A stretch of DNA of 5,849 nt, taken from contig DRQI01000296.1 of NCBI GenBank assembly GCA_011330545.1, positions 1 to 5,849 of the forward strand. The letters run 5' to 3'. Positions 4,710 to 5,849 of this stretch are shown piece by piece. Position numbers and translations under genes: made by a program. The notes below the pieces were generated by a model. It saw only the letters and a list, made by a program, of their open reading frames with translations, was not told the origin of the DNA and did no database searches. The DNA is from Flavobacteriia bacterium. Lineage in GTDB: Bacteria; Bacteroidota; Bacteroidia; Flavobacteriales; Flavobacteriaceae. The first letter of the stretch is position 1, and each line of letters begins with the position of its first letter.

Positions 4710-5849
4710 TTGAGTTTTCCGTACTATATAGCCAAGCGGTATTTATTTACCAAGAGTAGTAATAATGCCATTAACATTATTACATTGATTGCCACTTTGG
4801 GTATTATTGTCGGTACGATGGCACTGTTTATTGTACTTTCGGTTTTTTCGGGATTGAAGGAGTTTAGTCTAGACTTTATTAAAATTTCTGACCCTGATTT
4901 AAAAATCGCTCCTGTAAAAGGAAAATCTTTTTTCTTTACCGATTCTTTGGCCGCTATTTTACAGGATAAAAAAATTGCCCGTTATAGCAAAGTTGTTGAA
5001 GAAAGGGCTTTTTTTAATTACAAGGACAAATCGTATATAGCGAGTATCAAAGGCGTAGATGCCGATTATTTGTCTGTTAATAATATAGATACGGCACTTT
5101 ATGTAGGAGAGTGGTTCGATAAAGAAGCCCTGAATACAGTGGTTATTGGCAGGGGAATTTCTTCAGCCTTGTCTTTAGGGGCTTATGATTTTATCGAATC
5201 ATTGAAAGTATACGTTCCTAAACCGGGTAAAGGATATATCAGTAATCCGAGGGCCGCATTCAATCAAATTAATTTACAGCCAACGGGTATCTTTAGCCTG
5301 ACCGAAGATTTAGATAAAAAATATGTTTTTTCGCATTTGGTATTGGCACAAAGTTTATTGAATTATAAATCAAATCAAATTTCTGCTATCGAGTTAAAAC
5401 TAGCTCCAACAGCAAATAAAAAGAAAGTAAAACAATACTTGCAAAAAAGATTAGGCAATGCGTTTAAGGTAGAAACCAGAGAACAGTTAAATGCCGCTTT
5501 TCACCGAATGCTCAATACCGAAAATTTAGCTTTTTATTTGATTTTCACCTTGATATTAATGATTGCTTTGTTCAATGTAATCGGTGCCATAATTATGATG
5601 ATTTTAGACAAAAGGGAAAACCTAAAAACCTTATTTAACCTCGGCGCCACCATTAAAGAAATTAAAAAAATATTTATACTTCAAGGATTTTTGCTAACGT
5701 TTTTCGGGTTGATAACCGGATTACTTATCGCCATCACATTTGTAATGCTTCAGAAAAAATTCGGAATCATCATGATAACTCCTTCTTTGGCATATCCTGT
5801 GGAGTTTAGGTTGGCCAATGTTATAGTGGTATTTTTTACCATTATAACC
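4710..5849 (+). CDS. LolC/LolE-type ABC transporter permease, 3' end outside window
   Basis: The frame stays open from 4710 to the window edge (380 codons), just short of the roughly 400 residues usual for the family. The likely start is TTG at 4710, one base after the rbfA stop; an in-frame stop lies at 4668 and there is no ATG or GTG between, while the next residues FPYYIAKRYLF match the usual family beginning. Order: cytoplasmic N-terminus with IAKRYLF (7-13), TM1 at about 21-48 (NAINIITLIATLG), a large periplasmic MacB/LolE-like domain at about 49-270, TM2 at about 273-299, the cytoplasmic coupling segment DKRENLKTLFNLGATIKEIKKIF (300-322), TM3 at about 325-347 and the beginning of TM4 at 368. 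LolCE-type permeases, with the ATPase LolD, release lipoproteins from the inner membrane to the carrier LolA. No lolD is seen here. Another FtsX-superfamily exporter cannot be excluded. Confidence 0.9.
   Translation, partial: MSFPYYIAKRYLFTKSSNNAINIITLIATLGIIVGTMALFIVLSVFSGLKEFSLDFIKISDPDLKIAPVKGKSFFFTDSLAAILQDKKIARYSKVVEERAFFNYKDKSYIASIKGVDADYLSVNNIDTALYVGEWFDKEALNTVVIGRGISSALSLGAYDFIESLKVYVPKPGKGYISNPRAAFNQINLQPTGIFSLTEDLDKKYVFSHLVLAQSLLNYKSNQISAIELKLAPTANKKKVKQYLQKRLGNAFKVETREQLNAAFHRMLNTENLAFYLIFTLILMIALFNVIGAIIMMILDKRENLKTLFNLGATIKEIKKIFILQGFLLTFFGLITGLLIAITFVMLQKKFGIIMITPSLAYPVEFRLANVIVVFFTIIT

Noticed and set aside
1..5849. Mobile element, CRISPR, toxin-antitoxin, defence or phage genes
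   Set aside because: Every sizeable coding region belongs to a housekeeping family, and I saw no terminal repeats, spaced direct repeats or transposase/integrase motifs.

Overview
The window is an AT-rich stretch of Bacteroidota chromosome, most likely from the family Flavobacteriaceae. The evidence is the short-chain type of L-threonine dehydrogenase, a TruB without a C-terminal PUA domain, a DUF3098-type small membrane protein between ftsX and uppP, promoter boxes of the form TAnnTTTG, and the absence of Shine-Dalgarno sequences ahead of the starts. All genes look like chromosomal housekeeping genes. I see no mobile element, CRISPR array, tRNA, rRNA or defence locus.

Layout: positions 1-288 (+) hold the 3' end of an L-threonine 3-dehydrogenase gene. 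Positions 366-977 (+) encode a thioredoxin-fold protein with a single active-site cysteine, and its last 27 bases overlap the 3' end of truB tail to tail. From 3590 down to 951 on the minus strand runs a tightly packed cluster, ftsX - DUF3098 protein - uppP - truB. Its junctions are +1 base, +3 bases and a 1-base overlap (TAGTG), so it is very probably one operon. A 217-base gap (3591-3807) carries a probable ftsX promoter and a weak terminator for the gene beyond it. mce (methylmalonyl-CoA epimerase) lies on the minus strand at 3808-4209. A 106-base divergent promoter region separates it from rbfA (+, 4316-4708). One base after the rbfA stop, a LolC/LolE-type ABC permease gene begins with TTG at 4710 and runs off the right edge, with 380 codons present.

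The minus-strand operon combines envelope and division functions with tRNA modification: FtsX links division to peptidoglycan hydrolysis, UppP recycles the undecaprenyl carrier for wall synthesis, the DUF3098 protein is an uncharacterised two-helix membrane protein, and TruB makes pseudouridine 55 in tRNA. The plus-strand pair couples 30S ribosome maturation (RbfA) to a probable lipoprotein-trafficking permease. The threonine dehydrogenase and the epimerase are metabolic genes of amino-acid and propionate breakdown.

I did not find a clearly new system. The points most worth a second look are the codon-aligned antisense overlap of the thioredoxin-like gene with truB, which supplies the thioredoxin-like protein with a terminal CX4C pair, the conserved but uncharacterised DUF3098 gene, and the short divergent promoter that probably gives rbfA a leaderless mRNA.
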